A stretch of 64,000 bases of DNA, taken from contig NZ_JAEAMR010000007.1 of the NCBI RefSeq assembly GCF_015999245.1, positions 170,806 to 234,805 on the forward strand. Direction: 5' to 3'. Of the stretch, positions 51,982-64,000 are shown piece after piece. The DNA is from Streptomyces sp. AV19 (GTDB lineage Bacteria; Actinomycetota; Actinomycetes; Streptomycetales; Streptomycetaceae). Below the pieces are notes generated by a model. It made no database searches. It worked only from the letters and a program-made list of their open reading frames with translations, and was not told the DNA's origin. How positions within the stretch are numbered: the stretch's first letter is position 1; every line of letters starts with the position of its first letter. The position numbers and the translations under genes are program-made.

Positions 51982-53049
51982 ATGGGTGAGGTGTTCGCCG
52001 GGCGCTACGAGCTGGTGGACCCCATCGGGCGCGGTGGGGTGGGGGAGGTCTGGCGGGTCTGGGACCGCGAACGGCGCTGCTACGCCGCGGCGAAGGTGCT
52101 CAAACAGAGCCACGCCCACGCCCTGCTGCTGCGCTTCGTGCGCGAGCAGGCGCTGCGCATCGACCACCCGCACGTGCTGGCGCCGGTGAGCTGGGCCGCC
52201 ACCGACGACCGGGTGCTGTTCACCATGGAGCTGGTGCGCGGGGGCTCGGTGGCACATCTCATCGGCGACTACGGTCCGTTGCCCGCCGGCTTCGTCCGCG
52301 TCCTGCTCGACCAGCTGCTCGCCGCGCTCACGGCGGTGCACGCGGAAGGGGTGGTGCACCGGGACATCAAGCCCGCCAATCTCCTTCTGGAGGGCACCGG
52401 AACGGGGCATCCGCATCTGCGCCTCTCCGATTTCGGCTGCGCGATGCGCAAGGGCGAACCGCGGCTCACGGAGACCAACTATGTGATGGGTACGCCCGGT
52501 TACTTCGCGCCCGAGCAAATGGCGGGCGAGGAACCGGATTTTCCCGCGGACCTCTTCGCCGTCGGACTGGTGGCGCTCTATCTCCTCACGGGCCGGAAAC
52601 CGGACACCGACGCGCTCGTGCTGCGTTTTCACGAGGAGGGACGGCCCCCGCCTCCGCAGGAGGTCCCCGCGCCGCTGTGGGGCGTCGTCGCGGGGCTGCT
52701 GGCCCCCGACCCGGCGGACCGCTTCCGTACGGCCGACGGGGCGCGCGAGGCGCTCGCCGCGGCGGCGGCGCTGCTGCCGGAGCCGGACGAGGGGGAGCGG
52801 ATCGAGGTCTTCGACCAGATCGGGCCGCTGCCACCGGGGTTCGGGCCCACAGGCCCCGAGAAGGCCCCTCCGCGGCCCGTCCGGCCCCCGCCGCCGGCCA
52901 CTCCGCCGATGCCGGTGCGTGCGGCCGCAACGCGGCCCGTGGCGCCCCGCCGGGGCCCGGCGCCGCCGTCACGGCGGACGGTCGCGGTGGTACTGCTGGT
53001 GGCGCTGGTGTGCCTGATGGCGGGCGCCTGGGCGCTCTCCCAGGTCTGA
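51982..53049 (+). CDS. Ser/Thr protein kinase with C-terminal membrane anchor
   Basis: 355 residues from ATG 51982. The kinase domain (about 7-265) has GRGGVGEVWRVWDRERRCYAAAKVL, HRDIKPANLLL, SDFGCAM and GTPGYFAPEQMAGEEPDFPADLFAVG. A Pro/Arg-rich linker leads to a C-terminal membrane helix (TVAVVLLVALVCLMAGAWAL) with almost nothing outside, so it has no external sensor domain. The activation segment differs from the three other kinases here. Cotranscribed with the XRE gene; position matches S. coelicolor SCO3860 from memory. Confidence 0.92.
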   Translation: MGEVFAGRYELVDPIGRGGVGEVWRVWDRERRCYAAAKVLKQSHAHALLLRFVREQALRIDHPHVLAPVSWAATDDRVLFTMELVRGGSVAHLIGDYGPLPAGFVRVLLDQLLAALTAVHAEGVVHRDIKPANLLLEGTGTGHPHLRLSDFGCAMRKGEPRLTETNYVMGTPGYFAPEQMAGEEPDFPADLFAVGLVALYLLTGRKPDTDALVLRFHEEGRPPPPQEVPAPLWGVVAGLLAPDPADRFRTADGAREALAAAAALLPEPDEGERIEVFDQIGPLPPGFGPTGPEKAPPRPVRPPPPATPPMPVRAAATRPVAPRRGPAPPSRRTVAVVLLVALVCLMAGAWALSQV

Positions 53050-53133
53050 CATGCGCGATTCACTTCTGCAATCATTTTATTCGCAGTAGCGAACACATGG
53101 GAGTCCGGGGACGCGGGATCCGGAAAAACGAAA

Positions 53134-53165
53134 CGGGGTCCCGGCCGTCATCGGCCGGGACCCCG
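53134..53165. terminator. Bidirectional terminator after the kinase gene
   Basis: CGGGGTCCCGGCCG-TCAT-CGGCCGGGACCCCG, a perfect 14-base stem between convergent genes. Confidence 0.9.
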
Positions 53166-53192
53166 CTCGGAACTCTCAGGGCTCTCGCAGTC

Positions 53193-53327
53193 TCACACGC
53201 CCGAACCTGCGGGCACGGAGTCGGTCGCCTCCGTCCACAGATCCTGCTCGGCGCGATCCGCCTGGATCTGGCGGTACACGAGGAGCCCGCCGATGGCGGC
53301 CAGTGCGACCAGGAGCAGCTTCTTCAC
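53193..53327 (-). CDS. DLW-39 family small membrane peptide
   Basis: 44 residues from GTG 53327: KKLLLVALAAIGGLLVYRQIQADRAEQDLWTEATDSV, an N-terminal membrane helix followed by the conserved DLW triplet. Small proteins of this family occur near gyrA and tRNA genes in actinobacteria. GAGG lies upstream. No known function. Confidence 0.82.
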   Translation of the reverse strand: MKKLLLVALAAIGGLLVYRQIQADRAEQDLWTEATDSVPAGSGV

Positions 53328-53490
53328 CGCGCGACCTCGTCTTTCCTTGACGTAAGGGGACTCTGGTGGCCGATGATACACACCGGCCGATACCGATCGG
53401 TGACCTGTGTCCGGCCTTTGCCCACGGCCTGATGGAACGTGACGCACGACGTGGTGCACAAAAGCGACGCCCGAAGGACGCCCAAAAGCC

Positions 53491-53530
53491 GATCGGCCCG
53501 GCCGGAGATTTCTCTCCGTCCGGGCCGATC
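53491..53530 (-). terminator. Terminator of tRNA-Ile
   Basis: GATCGGCCCGG...CCGGGCCGATC with inner CGGAGA/TCTCCG arms, adjoining the 3' end of the leftward tRNA. Confidence 0.88.
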
Positions 53531-53537
53531 GGGCCGG

Positions 53538-53611
53538 TGGGGCTAACAGGACTTGAACCTGTGGCCTCTTCCTTATCAGGGAAGCGCTCTAACCGTCTGA
53601 GCTATAGCCCC
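53538..53611 (-). tRNA. tRNA-Ile (anticodon GAT)
   Basis: 74 bases on the minus strand: acceptor GGGGCTA/TAGCCCC with discriminator A, D-arm TAGCTCAGACGGTTAGAGC, anticodon loop CTGATAA with GAT, T-arm ACAGGTTCAAGTCCTGT. CCA is not encoded. Confidence 0.96.
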
Positions 53612-53672
53612 GCGCTGCACCGAAAGATTAGCGCACTTGGGGCCCAGTCCCAAAATCGGCTTCCCCGGCCGC

Positions 53673-54351
53673 CTACTCGTCCTCGGCGAGCGTGAGCTCG
53701 ACGCCGCCCACGAAGGAGGCGGAGAGGTTGTAGACGAAGGCGACCAGGGTCGCCAGGGCGGTCGCGAGGACCACCTCGATCACCGCGATGATCGTGGTGA
53801 ACATCAGGACCCGCGGGAGCGAGAGGAACGACTGGAGGTCGAATCCGCCGCCCTCGCCGGACGTGGCGTCACTGATGGTGCCGCCGACGGCGGAGAAGAC
53901 GCCCATGGCGTCCAGAACCAGCCACAGCACCGTGATCGCCACGATCGTGCAGATGCCGAGGGCCAGCGAGAGCAGGAAGCTGACCTTCATCACCGACCAC
54001 GGGTCGGCCTTGGCCACTCGCAGCCGCGCCGAACGCGTCCGCGGGAGTGCTCTTGCCACCGGTGGCGGGCCTGGGCACCCGCCCCTTCGCTCCGCTCTTC
54101 GTCCCGCCCGCCGCCGTGCGCTCGGCCGGCGGCTCGTACGCCTTCGGCGGGTGGTACGGCTTCGGGCCACGGGTTTCCGTCATGGTGTCCCCCCTGTTCG
54201 CGGTCGTGGCGTCACCACCACTGGGGGAGTCTGCCCCGTCCGCGGCGGAGCCACGGGCACCGTCCCCCTTCGACGCGGTGCCCTTCGAAGCACCAGCACC
54301 GCGCCGTCCGGCGTCCGCACCGCTCGCCGCGGTGCCCGTGGCTCGACTCAC
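53673..54351 (-). pseudogene. DUF3566 membrane protein, frameshifted
   Basis: The N-terminal part (GTG 54351 to about 54046; AGRRGAGASKG ... GRVPRPATGGKSTP) and the conserved C-terminal part (RTRSARLRVAKADPWSVMKVSF, two membrane helices, end LTLAEDE) are in different frames. Removing one C from the CCC in ACTCCCGCGG (near 54043-54045) joins them into about 225 residues, the expected length. GAGGAG in the gyrA tail serves as ribosome site. A sequencing error is as likely as a true mutation. DUF3566 proteins usually follow gyrA; function unknown. Confidence 0.85.
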
Positions 54352-54354
54352 GAC

Positions 54355-57000
<2,646 letters not shown>

Positions 57001-57046
57001 TGCCGTTCAAAGTCCTTTCGAGCCGCGGCTGTTCGTGCAGGCCGAC

Positions 57047-59438
<2,392 letters not shown>

Positions 59439-59954
59439 TCACCCGTAGGTGTCCCCCGGCCCCGTGCTCCCCGGGGCCCGCAGCGCCCCGTACCGCCGGC
59501 CCGGGCCGCCCGGCCCCAGCACCTTGATCATCCGTACCGTGCCCCGGCCGAGGTCGTCGTTGAGCCGGGCCACCAGCTGGGGCGCCAGCAGCCGCAGCTG
59601 GGTCGCCCACGTCGTGGAGTCGCACTGCACCGTGAGGACCCGGTCCTCCTCGTCGTAGCGCTGCGGCTCGCAGTGCAGCGCCACGTCCTGGCCCACGATC
59701 TGCGGCCAGCGCCCCATCACCCCGCCGACCGCCGCGGGTGTCTCCCAGCCGCGCTCGGTGATCAGCCGGTTGATGGCCGCGCCCAGCGGCAGCGGGTCGC
59801 GTCCGTCGGCCCGCGCGCCCGAGCGCAGGCCGCCGCGCCGCGCCTGCTTCTTCTGCTGCACCGCGTTGCCCCGCGCCCGCGCCTGCTCCTTGGCCGCGCG
59901 CAACGCCACCCGCGCCAGGTCCACTCCGGAGGGCTCCGGCGTCCGCCCGGTCAT
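59439..59954 (-). CDS. DUF721 protein, DciA-like helicase operator
   Basis: 171 residues. The C-terminal half has the DUF721 KH-like fold ([51 protein letters not shown]); the N-terminus is basic and probably disordered. DciA proteins load the replicative helicase DnaB in bacteria that lack DnaC, and sit in dnaA-dnaN-recF-gyr clusters. The ATG overlaps the recF stop (ATGA), so it is coupled to recF. Confidence 0.92.
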   Translation of the reverse strand: MTGRTPEPSGVDLARVALRAAKEQARARGNAVQQKKQARRGGLRSGARADGRDPLPLGAAINRLITERGWETPAAVGGVMGRWPQIVGQDVALHCEPQRYDEEDRVLTVQCDSTTWATQLRLLAPQLVARLNDDLGRGTVRMIKVLGPGGPGRRYGALRAPGSTGPGDTYG

Positions 59955-61084
59955 GCCCGCTCCGCCGTTCCGCCGGAGACCGCGTACCGGGCGCCCGTCA
60001 GCACGCCGGGGACGTCGTCGTCCACCGCGGCCGTCACCAGCACCTGCTCGCCGGGTGCCACCAGTTCCGCCAGCCGCTCCCGGCGGCGGGCGTCCAGCTC
60101 CGCGAAGACGTCGTCGAGGACGAGGACCGGCTCGTTGCCCTCCGCGCGCAGCAGCTCGTACGCGGCCAGCCGCAGCGCCAGCGCGTACGACCAGGACTCG
60201 CCGTGGCTCGCGTATCCCTTCGCGGGCAGCTCGCCCAGGCGCAGCACCAGGTCGTCACGGTGCGGGCCGACCAGGGTCACCCCGCGCTCCAGCTCCTGCT
60301 TGCGGGCCTCGCCGAGGGCGGCGAGCAGGACCTCGTAGAGCTCCTCGCGGGTGCTGTTTCCTTGGGAGCCTCCGGCTCCGACCGGGCCGCGGTAGTCGAA
60401 GGCGAGCGGGCCGCCACCGGGGGCCAGTTGCTCGTACGCCTTGTCGGCGAGCGGCAGCAGCGTGGCGATCAGGTCGAGGCGCCGCGCCAGCAGTTCGGCG
60501 CCGGCCCGGGCCAGGTGCTGGTCCCAGATGTCGAGGGTGGACATGTCCACCGAACGCCCGCCGTGCCGGCGGGCCATGGCCGCGGACTTCAGCAGGGTGT
60601 TGCGCTGCTTGAGGACGCGCTCGTAGTCGGAGCGCACGCCCGCCATCCGCGGGGAGCGGGCGGTGATGAGCTCGTCGAGGAACCGGCGGCGCTCGCCGGG
60701 GTCGCCCTTGACGAGGGCCAGGTCCTCCGGGGCGAACAGGACGGTGCGCACGATGCCCAGCACGTCACGGGGTCTGACCTGGGAGGACCGGTTGAGTCTG
60801 GCGCGGTTGGCCCGGCCCGGGTTGAGCTCCAGCTCGATCAGCTGCTGCCGGTCGCCCTGAACGACGGCCGCCCGTATGACGGCCCGGTCCGCGCCGAGCC
60901 GCACCAGGGGGGCGTCGGAGGAGACGCGGTGGCTGCCGAGGGTCGCCAGGTAGCCGACCGCCTCGACGAGGTTGGTCTTGCCCTGGCCGTTGGGCCCCAC
61001 GAAGGCCGTGACGCCCGGGTCGAGCGGGACCTCGACCCGGGCGTACGAGCGGAAGTCGGCGAGCGAGAGATGCGAAACGTGCAT
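59951..61084 (-). CDS. recF: DNA replication/repair protein RecF
   Basis: 377 residues from ATG 61084. Walker [10 protein letters not shown] (30-38), the ABC-type signature region [21 protein letters not shown] and Walker [20 protein letters not shown] are all present. RecF loads RecA on gapped DNA with RecO and RecR. It follows gnd by 41 bases and is coupled to the DUF721 gene. Confidence 0.97.
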   Translation of the reverse strand: MHVSHLSLADFRSYARVEVPLDPGVTAFVGPNGQGKTNLVEAVGYLATLGSHRVSSDAPLVRLGADRAVIRAAVVQGDRQQLIELELNPGRANRARLNRSSQVRPRDVLGIVRTVLFAPEDLALVKGDPGERRRFLDELITARSPRMAGVRSDYERVLKQRNTLLKSAAMARRHGGRSVDMSTLDIWDQHLARAGAELLARRLDLIATLLPLADKAYEQLAPGGGPLAFDYRGPVGAGGSQGNSTREELYEVLLAALGEARKQELERGVTLVGPHRDDLVLRLGELPAKGYASHGESWSYALALRLAAYELLRAEGNEPVLVLDDVFAELDARRRERLAELVAPGEQVLVTAAVDDDVPGVLTGARYAVSGGTAERA

Positions 61085-61125
61085 GGGTGCGCGCCGAGCC
61101 TCCTGTTGACCGTTCGACCGTGGGG

Positions 61126-62001
61126 TTATTTGCTCTCGACCGCGTGGCCGCCGAACTGGTTGCGCAGCGCGGCGATCATCTTCATCTGCGGCGAGTCGTC
61201 CTGGCGGGACGCGAAGCGGGCGAAGAGCGAGGCGGTGATCGCCGGCAGCGGCACCGCGTGGTCGATGGCGGCCTCGACCGTCCACCGGCCCTCGCCGGAA
61301 TCGGCGGCGTAGCCGCGCAGCTTGTCGAGGTGCTCGTCCTCGTCCAGGGCGTTGACGGCCAGGTCCAGCAGCCAGGAGCGGATGACCGTGCCCTCCTGCC
61401 AGGAGCGGAAGACCTCGCGCACGTCGGTGACGGAGTCCACCTTCTCCAGGAGCTCCCAGCCCTCGGCGTAGGCCTGCATCATGGCGTACTCGATGCCGTT
61501 GTGGACCATCTTGGCGAAGTGGCCCGCACCGACCTTGCCGGCGTGCACCGCACCGAAGTCACCCTCCGGCTTGAGGGCGTCGAAGACCGGCTGGACCCGG
61601 GCGACGTTGGCGGCGTCGCCGCCGTACATCAGGGCGTAGCCGTTCTCCAGGCCCCAGACGCCGCCGGAGACGCCGCAGTCCACGAAGCCGATGCCCTTGG
61701 CGGCCAGCTCCTCGGCGTGCTTCTCGTCGTCCGTCCAGCGGGAGTTGCCGCCGTCGACGACGATGTCGCCGGGCGACAGCAGCTCGGCGAGCTCGTCGAT
61801 GGTGGACTGGGTCGCGGCCCCGGCCGGGACCATGACCCACACGACGCGCGGACCGGTCAGGGAATCCACAAGCTCCTTGAGGCTGTGGACGTCCCCGAGG
61901 TCCGGGTTGCGGTCGTATCCGATGACGGTGTGGCCTGCGCGGCGGATGCGCTCGCGCATGTTGCCGCCCATCTTGCCGAGACCGACGAGACCGAGCTCCA
62001 T
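61126..62001 (-). CDS. gnd: 6-phosphogluconate dehydrogenase (decarboxylating), short NAD-type
   Basis: 291 residues from ATG 62001 with GAGGATC upstream. The Rossmann motif is [21 protein letters not shown] and [22 protein letters not shown] form the substrate site; [19 protein letters not shown] carries the catalytic Lys. The short GndA/YqeC-type lacks the long C-terminal helix domain of the 470-residue enzyme. Converts 6-phosphogluconate to ribulose 5-phosphate. Its place between dnaN and recF is typical of Streptomyces. Confidence 0.96.
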   Translation of the reverse strand: MELGLVGLGKMGGNMRERIRRAGHTVIGYDRNPDLGDVHSLKELVDSLTGPRVVWVMVPAGAATQSTIDELAELLSPGDIVVDGGNSRWTDDEKHAEELAAKGIGFVDCGVSGGVWGLENGYALMYGGDAANVARVQPVFDALKPEGDFGAVHAGKVGAGHFAKMVHNGIEYAMMQAYAEGWELLEKVDSVTDVREVFRSWQEGTVIRSWLLDLAVNALDEDEHLDKLRGYAADSGEGRWTVEAAIDHAVPLPAITASLFARFASRQDDSPQMKMIAALRNQFGGHAVESK

Positions 62002-62095
62002 CAGTGATCCTCTATGCCGTAGTCGTTGCGGTTTACCCGGAACCGAGCCTACGCCCGGGGCTCCGCGCACACCTGTCGGGAGAGAGCGCTCAAAC

Positions 62096-62152
62096 GGTGG
62101 GCGGGTACCCGCCCACCGCCATGGAGCCGCTCCGGGCCTCCGGAGGGAGGCC
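62096..62152. terminator. Two hairpins downstream of dnaN
   Basis: GGCCTCC-GGAG-GGAGGCC (62135-62152) and the perfect palindrome GGTGGGCGGGTACCCGCCCACC (62096-62117) lie in the gap after the dnaN stop and before the gnd start; the rest of this 160-base gap should hold the gnd promoter. Confidence 0.75.
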
Positions 62153-62161
62153 GGCCCGGTC

Positions 62162-63292
62162 TCAGCCCGACAGCCGCACCGGCATGATCAGGTACTTGTA
62201 CGCATCGTCCGCCTCCGCGTCCAGCGCCGGCTTGCCGCTGAGCAGCGCGGGCTTGGTGGAGGTGGTGAAGGACAGCTGGGCGACCGGGGAGTCGATCGCG
62301 GAGAGGCCCTCCAGCAGGAAGCCCGGGTTGAAGGCGATGGAGATGTCGTCGCCCTCCAGCCGGGCGTCGACCCTTTCCACAGCCTGTGCGTCGTCGCTGG
62401 AGCCGGCCTCCAGGATCAGCACGCCCTGCTCGAAGCTCAGCCGCACCGGGGTGTTCCGCTCGGCGACCAGGGCCACGCGCTTGACGGCCTCGACGAACGG
62501 CGCCGTCTCGATCACGGCGACCGAGTTGAACTCGGTCGGGAACAGCGTGCGGTACTTCGGCAGGTCGCCCTCGAGCAGCCGCGTCGTCGTCCGGCGCCCG
62601 GCGCCCTCGAAGCCGATCAGGCCCTCGCCCTTGCCGGAGCCGGAGAGCGCCAGCGAGACCGAGTCGCCGCCGCTGAGGGACTTGGCGGTGTCCAGCAGCG
62701 TCTTGGCCGGGACCAGGGCGACGGCGGAGACGTCGGGGGTCTCCGGCTTCCACATGAACTCGCGGACCGCGAAGCGGTAGCGGTCGGTGGAGGCCAGGGT
62801 GACGGTGTCGCCCTCGATCTCGATGCGCACACCGGTGAGCACCGGGAGGGTGTCGTCACGGCCGGCGGCGATGGCGACCTGAGCGGCGGCGGAGGCGAAG
62901 ACCTCGGCCGGGATCGTGCCGGTGGCGGTCGGCATCTGGGGCAGCGCCGGGTACTCCTCCACAGGAAGGGTGTGGAGTGTGAATCGCGAGGAGCCGCAGA
63001 CCACGGTGACCCGCACGCCGTCGGTGGAGATCTCCACAGGCCTGTTGGGAAGTGCGCGGCAGATGTCGGCGAGCAGCCGGCCGGAGACGAGGACGGTGCC
63101 GTCCTCCTCCACGTCCGCCTCGACCGAGACGCGGGCCGAGACCTCGTAGTCGAAGCCGGAGAGGCTCAGCGAGCCCTCCTCGGCCTTCAGCAGCAGGCCC
63201 GCGAGGACCGGCACCGGCGGACGGGCCGGGAGGCTGCGGGCCGCCCAGGCCACTGCCTCCGCGAGTACATCGCGCTCCACCCGGATCTTCAC
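62162..63292 (-). CDS. dnaN: DNA polymerase III sliding clamp (beta subunit)
   Basis: 376 residues from GTG 63292 with AGGAGG 8 bases upstream. Three clamp domains are visible; key stretches are KIRVERDVLAEAVAWAARSLPARPPVPVLAG at the start, FTLHTLPVEEYPALPQ, TGVRIEIEGDTVTLASTDRYRFAVRE and the C-terminal YLIMPVRLSG. It holds polymerase on DNA and lies beside oriC, with dnaA expected on the other side of the origin. Confidence 0.98.
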   Translation of the reverse strand: MKIRVERDVLAEAVAWAARSLPARPPVPVLAGLLLKAEEGSLSLSGFDYEVSARVSVEADVEEDGTVLVSGRLLADICRALPNRPVEISTDGVRVTVVCGSSRFTLHTLPVEEYPALPQMPTATGTIPAEVFASAAAQVAIAAGRDDTLPVLTGVRIEIEGDTVTLASTDRYRFAVREFMWKPETPDVSAVALVPAKTLLDTAKSLSGGDSVSLALSGSGKGEGLIGFEGAGRRTTTRLLEGDLPKYRTLFPTEFNSVAVIETAPFVEAVKRVALVAERNTPVRLSFEQGVLILEAGSSDDAQAVERVDARLEGDDISIAFNPGFLLEGLSAIDSPVAQLSFTTSTKPALLSGKPALDAEADDAYKYLIMPVRLSG

Positions 63293-64000
63293 CGGAACCG
63301 CCTCCTGCTTGTTGCTGGCTGGCCCTGCTGGGCTGTCTTCGTGGGCCTCGTCGGCTTCGAGGCCGGGGACCAGTCTGACGCACACCGCTGACAGCCGGCG
63401 CTTCCCGTGGTCAAGTCGCACCCGGAGGCGAAGGGCGGCCCGGGGCCGAGTTGTGCACAGGACCCACTTCGAAACGAGTTCCCCGGTTGATCTCTGTAGT
63501 CGTAGTAGTAGGGCCTGTGGAAACCGTGGATAACGTTCTTTGCGCAGGTCAGCGCGGAAATTTTGTCCACCGGCCCTGTGGGCGCCGACGGTGGAAAAGC
63601 GGTGGTCTCTGTGGAGAACGGAAAGTTCTGCACAGGCGGTGCACAGGCAAGGTGCACTTCTCCCCAGCGCTGTCCCCAGCTTTACCCAGGTTCCCCACAG
63701 CCCAACCCGGCACCTTGGTGTGACGCCTTTCACTCGGCGCGGTGACCCCGGGCGTTTCCTTGCCGAACAGTGGACATCCGTGTGGAAAGGCTGTGTACAA
63801 CAGCGATCTTCCTGTGGGCAGCCGGTGGACAACCGCCGTCCGGGTTGCGGACGCCCCCGTCATCCACAGGCTGTGGACTTCGGTTCCCCACACTTCCACA
63901 CCCTGCTGACCTCCCCTGATGGGCTATCAACAGGACCTGCTGTGGACATCATCTGGATAACTTCCCGGTCCCCAGGGTGTGGACGGCGCGCTGATGTGGA
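63293..64000. other. Partial replication origin (oriC)
   Basis: The dnaN-dnaA gap as far as the window edge. I count at least a dozen DnaA-box-like 9-mers in both directions, among them TTGTGCACA (63451), CGTGGATAA (63525), TTGTCCACC (63563), TGTGTACAA (63792), GGTGGACAA (63824), TGTGGACTT (63872), TGTGGACAT (63941), TCTGGATAA (63952) and TGTGGACGG (63978). This density and location are characteristic of the Streptomyces oriC. The first about 140 bases hold the dnaN promoter region and no boxes. Confidence 0.92.

Overview
The window is high-GC actinobacterial DNA with strong third-position G/C bias, GTG starts and ATGA/GTGA-coupled operons. Gene content and order match, from memory, the oriC-proximal core of a Streptomyces chromosome (roughly the SCO3817-SCO3878 interval of S. 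coelicolor). The right edge runs into oriC: dnaN is followed by several hundred bases packed with DnaA-box-like sequences, and dnaA must lie just beyond the window.

Layout. 1-10 kb: the start of a 2-oxo-acid dehydrogenase E1-alpha gene, an orphan NarL/DevR-type response regulator, a flavin-binding-fold protein behind a DevR/DosR-like box, a phosphotransferase, two divergent Ser/Thr kinases, the bacterial proteasome activator, a quinone oxidoreductase and a TrkA-type K+ channel. 10.2-12.5 kb: a small accessory island (GntR/UTRA regulator, a UTRA-only paralogue, two small ORFs) bounded on its far side by a broken second copy of the K+ channel 3' end. 12.5-20.3 kb: moeA-like and mobA-like genes downstream of a branched-chain keto-acid dehydrogenase operon (bkdABC) with divergent bkdR. 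20.6-31.6 kb: a phenylacetate catabolic region (TetR/PaaR-like regulator, paaH, paaN, paaABCDE) interrupted by an RNA methyltransferase and an HTTM/DUF5819 pair; three copies of one operator-like 14-mer link bkd, paaH/paaN and paaA. 31.7-34.6 kb: rhodanese, J-domain protein, YhgE-like membrane protein, MarR and tRNA-Leu.

35-45 kb: the conserved growth and division cluster fhaA-fhaB-pstP-rodA-pbpA-pknB, followed on the other strand by class E sortases srtE1/srtE2. 45-46.3 kb: a lone tnpB element inserted between srtE1 and trpG. 46.3-53.6 kb: trpG, a small membrane protein, DUF881, crgA, rhomboid protease, cyclophilin, DUF5324, tRNA-Ala, an XRE regulator with a Ser/Thr kinase, a DLW-39-type peptide and tRNA-Ile. 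53.7-64 kb: DUF3566 (frameshifted here), gyrA, gyrB, a DUF721/DciA-like gene, recF, gnd, dnaN and part of oriC.

Most of the window is conserved housekeeping sequence. No CRISPR array, prophage, biosynthetic cluster or obvious new defence system is visible. The points most worth attention are the shared PaaR-type operators, the K+ channel remnant beside the GntR island, a probable contig-joining artefact inside mobA, a frameshift in the gene after gyrA, a QGT(S/T) repeat tail on one kinase, and DnaA-box groups away from oriC.
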